Assembly (NCBI GenBank): GCA_964583765.1
Contig: CAZOWW010000133.1
Coordinates: forward strand, 1 to 14,976
From: CAZOWW01 sp964583765
GTDB taxonomy: Bacteria; Actinomycetota; Actinomycetes; Actinomycetales; Kineosporiaceae
DNA: 14,976 bases
Direction: 5' to 3'
Shown piece after piece: positions 13,251 to 14,976 of the stretch. A model generated the notes under the pieces. It worked only from the letters and a program-made list of their open reading frames with translations. It ran no database searches and was not told the DNA's origin. Numbering within the stretch: the first letter of the stretch is position 1; the number at the start of each line of letters is the position of its first letter. The position numbers were made by a program, and so were the translations under genes.

Positions 13251-13621
13251 GACTGCTGCTTGACACCCATGTCGCGCTGTGGTGGTTGATGGACGACGAG
13301 ACCCTGCCGCCGGAGGTACGGGAGTCCATCGACACCGAGGCAGAGGTGTACCTCAGCGCCGCCTCGGTCTGGGAGATCGCGATCAAGCAAGCACTCGGCA
13401 AGCTGACTGGGCCGTCGGACCTGCTCGACATCCTGGACCGTGCGGGCCTGATCGAACTGCCGATCCGCGCCCGGCACGCCGTCGAGGCGGGACGGCTTCC
13501 CGCGCTGCATCGGGACCCGTTCGACCGGATGCTCGTGGCCCAGGCCCGTTGCGAGGGACTGACCCTGCTCACGCGCGACCCGCAGGTGCAGTGTTACGAC
13601 GTGCCCCACCGCGCTGTCTGA
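13247..13621 (+). CDS. vapC: PIN-domain toxin, VapC type
   Basis: VapC toxins are Mg2+-dependent endoribonucleases that cut tRNA or rRNA when not bound by antitoxin. The 124-residue protein has the acidic quartet of an active PIN domain: D6 in LLLDTHVALWW, E43 in SVWEIAIK, D90 and D93 in HRDPFDRMLVAQA, and D111 in LLTRDPQV. Length is typical of this Phd-linked VapC subgroup. GTG 13247 overlaps the antitoxin stop. Nothing suggests inactivation. The RNA target cannot be read from sequence. Confidence 0.92.
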   Translation: MRLLLDTHVALWWLMDDETLPPEVRESIDTEAEVYLSAASVWEIAIKQALGKLTGPSDLLDILDRAGLIELPIRARHAVEAGRLPALHRDPFDRMLVAQARCEGLTLLTRDPQVQCYDVPHRAV

Positions 13622-13657
13622 AGCGGGTTTCCGGGGCGGGCGCCCGACTCGACCGCG

Positions 13658-13930
13658 ATGACGTCCGATCGGCGGGTCCCGGCCCTCATCGGTACGGCGG
13701 TCGTCATCCTCGTGGGGATCCGGTCCGTGTTCCGTTGGCACGAGGACTGGCAGCGATTCACCCAGGCGTGCACCAGGCTCACGACGGCGCGGTGGCTGCA
13801 TCAGCACCAGGTTCCGCCGTACGACGGCGATGACCGTGATGTCCTGCTGGTGCAGGCCGTCGCGGACATCCAGGCCGACGAGACCGGATCCTGGATCGAG
13901 CTGCGAAGGACCGTCGATCCCGACCGGTGA
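13658..13930 (+). CDS. Short DUF4231-like membrane protein, probably truncated
   Basis: The 90-residue reading frame has one hydrophobic segment (ALIGTAVVILVGIRSVF, about 9-25). It is followed by RWHEDWQRFTQACTRL, a PPY motif and a VADIQADETGSWIELRR end. This pattern fits the C-terminal half of DUF4231 proteins, which usually carry two membrane segments ahead of it. No ribosome binding site is evident before ATG 13658, and no other start exists between it and the in-frame stop at 13621. It is most likely the remnant of a longer gene whose 5' part was lost, perhaps when the toxin-antitoxin pair arrived. A genuine single-span protein is possible. Function is unknown. Confidence 0.55.
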   Translation: MTSDRRVPALIGTAVVILVGIRSVFRWHEDWQRFTQACTRLTTARWLHQHQVPPYDGDDRDVLLVQAVADIQADETGSWIELRRTVDPDR

Positions 13931-13938
13931 TGGCCGAT

Positions 13939-13952
13939 CGGACCCCTGTCCG
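13939..13952. terminator. Weak candidate terminator hairpin
   Basis: CGGAC and GTCCG arms flank a CCCT loop in the 112-bp gap between the convergent DUF4231-like fragment and the exonuclease. The stem is only 5 bp, so a terminator role is uncertain. Confidence 0.3.
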
Positions 13953-14042
13953 GGCGCGCTCGCCGTCTGGGGGGCCCTTGGGACGCCCGTCTGGCCTGTC
14001 TATGTGGGCTGGCGGGGTCATCTCCGTGAAGGGGACGGGCGG

Positions 14043-14606
14043 TCACCGGGAAGCCGGGTTGGCGGCGAGCATGGCGCAGAACAGGGCACCCTGTTCGATG
14101 GCGTCGTCCAGGGCGACGTGACTGTGCGGCAGGTCGTCGAACCAGGCCCGCGGCATGGTGCGCTTCGATGTCGCCCGGTACTCGGAGCCCAGCAGCGCCA
14201 TGGCATAGGTCTTGATGTCCAGCGCCGAGTGGGAGAACGGGCTCGACCGCACGAATCGCATCAGGTACCAGTACACGAACATGAAGTCGAAGGCCGCCGG
14301 GTAGCCGACGAACACTGCACGCCCCGGTAGGTGATCGACCCAGGTCTTGTACCGCGACTTGGCGGTGGCCGGATCCTCCTGGTCGGCGCGGCACGCCCGC
14401 CACGCCTCCGGCTGGCTCGCCCACCAGGCCATGGTCGTCGGGTCACCGTTCGCTCCGGGCAGCGTGACCAGGTTCGCACTGAAGGTGCCCAGCAACTCCT
14501 TGTCGGCGGTGTAGGCCGCCGAGGCGAAGCTCAGCATCGAGTGAGGGCCGGGGATCGGTCCATCGGTCTCGACGTCCGTGCTGACGTAGATCTCCGCTCG
14601 TGCCAC
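14043..14606 (-). CDS. DEDDh-type 3'-5' exonuclease, Rv2179c-like exoribonuclease family
   Basis: This 187-residue protein has the RNase H-like exonuclease signature: D11 and E13 in STDVETDGP, an Asp in VGYPAAFDFMFVYWYL, and the HxxxDD end motif in SHVALDDAIEQG. The GDPTTMAWWASQPEAW segment is shared with the Rv2179c-like 3'-5' exoribonuclease family. These metal-dependent enzymes remove nucleotides from RNA 3' ends; the cellular substrate is unknown. The only in-frame start before the motif is GTG 14606, and its ribosome binding site is poor. It converges on the DUF4231-like fragment and looks like an ordinary housekeeping or accessory gene unrelated to the operon. Confidence 0.82.
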   Translation of the reverse strand: MARAEIYVSTDVETDGPIPGPHSMLSFASAAYTADKELLGTFSANLVTLPGANGDPTTMAWWASQPEAWRACRADQEDPATAKSRYKTWVDHLPGRAVFVGYPAAFDFMFVYWYLMRFVRSSPFSHSALDIKTYAMALLGSEYRATSKRTMPRAWFDDLPHSHVALDDAIEQGALFCAMLAANPASR

Positions 14607-14918
14607 CTGCGCACGTTACCGCCGCGGCCTGCCGTCCCCGGCCCCTGGGACCTCCGAACGCCCGAACTTCCCCACGCGGGCCGAGGTCTTCTCCGCCCTC
14701 TCGATCAGGGGTTTCGCGCCGCAGGACCGGCCCTCCGGGACGAGTCGGTTCCCTGACCTTCGGCAACCCTGCTGCTGCCGCGGGGGAAGGAACGTCTACA
14801 AGTCACCATCCCGGGAGCCGGTCGCTCGCACATGATCACCAAGCCGGAGTCGGTGCGCCGGATGCGTCGTCGAGGTCTTGCCGGTGAGTAACGACTCGCA
14901 AGCGCGAGAAGGAAGGAC
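14607..14918. other. Intergenic region between divergent genes
   Basis: These 312 bases separate the exonuclease start from the partial gene at 14919 and should contain both promoters. I see no RNA gene, repeat or confident promoter boxes. A 19-codon frame at 14832-14891 (MITKPESV at its start) lacks a well-placed ribosome binding site and is not called as a gene. Confidence 0.5.
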
Positions 14919-14976
14919 ATGCGCATGTTGCAACTCGTAAGTCATCCCCGCGCGGACCGGATGCGGTCCGGTCCCG
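14919..14976 (+). CDS. Start of a gene running off the window (partial)
   Basis: ATG 14919 is preceded by a strong AGAAGGAAGGA ribosome binding site, and the frame stays open for the remaining 19 codons (MRMLQLVSHP at the start). ATG 14925 is a second in-frame start. Too little is visible to name a family. A short leader peptide is possible because a strong hairpin lies at 14953-14970 within these first codons. Confidence 0.45.
   Translation, partial: MRMLQLVSHPRADRMRSGP

Noticed and set aside
14832..14891. 19-codon small open frame upstream of the partial gene
   Set aside because: Nearest GGGAG is 14 bases upstream, and no family or conservation can be seen.
1..14976. CRISPR arrays, tRNA or rRNA genes, insertion sequences, phage genes
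   Set aside because: No regularly spaced repeat array, no tRNA cloverleaf, no rRNA signature and no transposase or integrase motif seen on either strand.

Overview
The window is high-GC DNA with GTG/ATG starts and four-base gene overlaps. Together with an XRE/DUF5753 regulator, this points to a filamentous actinomycete (Streptomyces, or a Saccharopolyspora/Actinopolyspora-type organism). I cannot name a genus from sequence alone.

Layout. Bases 1-624 hold no convincing gene. An orphan XRE/DUF5753 regulator (625-1500, +) converges on a complete dapA paralogue (1559-2488, -), with a 10-bp-stem terminator between them. A 276-bp divergent region then leads into a tight eight-gene operon on the + strand (2765-12800). 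Its members are a chorismatase, a FemAB/GNAT-like protein, two ATP-grasp ligases, an MFS exporter, a PLP aminotransferase, a 3-hydroxybenzoate 6-hydroxylase-type FAD monooxygenase and a gentisate 1,2-dioxygenase-type bicupin. Genes two to eight are joined by successive ATGA/GTGA overlaps. After the operon come a Phd/PIN-domain toxin-antitoxin pair with a palindromic operator, a short DUF4231-like fragment, a minus-strand DEDD exonuclease, and the first codons of a gene leaving the window.

How the operon may work. Three enzymes define an unusual route. Chorismate goes to 3-hydroxybenzoate (the chorismatase has the Hyg5-type Gly/Cys/Glu set), then to gentisate, then to maleylpyruvate, a C7 diacid. 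No maleylpyruvate isomerase or hydrolase is present, so the ring-opened product is probably a building block rather than a catabolic intermediate. The aminotransferase could convert it to 2-amino-4-oxohept-5-enedioate, which could cyclise to 4-oxopiperidine-2,6-dicarboxylate. The ATP-grasp and GNAT-like enzymes would add amino acids and the MFS protein would export the peptide.

These C7 compounds closely resemble the acyclic intermediate and the cyclic product of 4-hydroxy-tetrahydrodipicolinate synthase (DapA). A catalytically complete dapA paralogue sits divergently beside the operon. My main hypothesis is a previously undescribed biosynthetic system for a peptide-borne inhibitor of lysine/diaminopimelate biosynthesis, with dapA as the self-resistance copy. 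The first three enzymatic steps are well supported by active-site residues. The product and the resistance role are inference.
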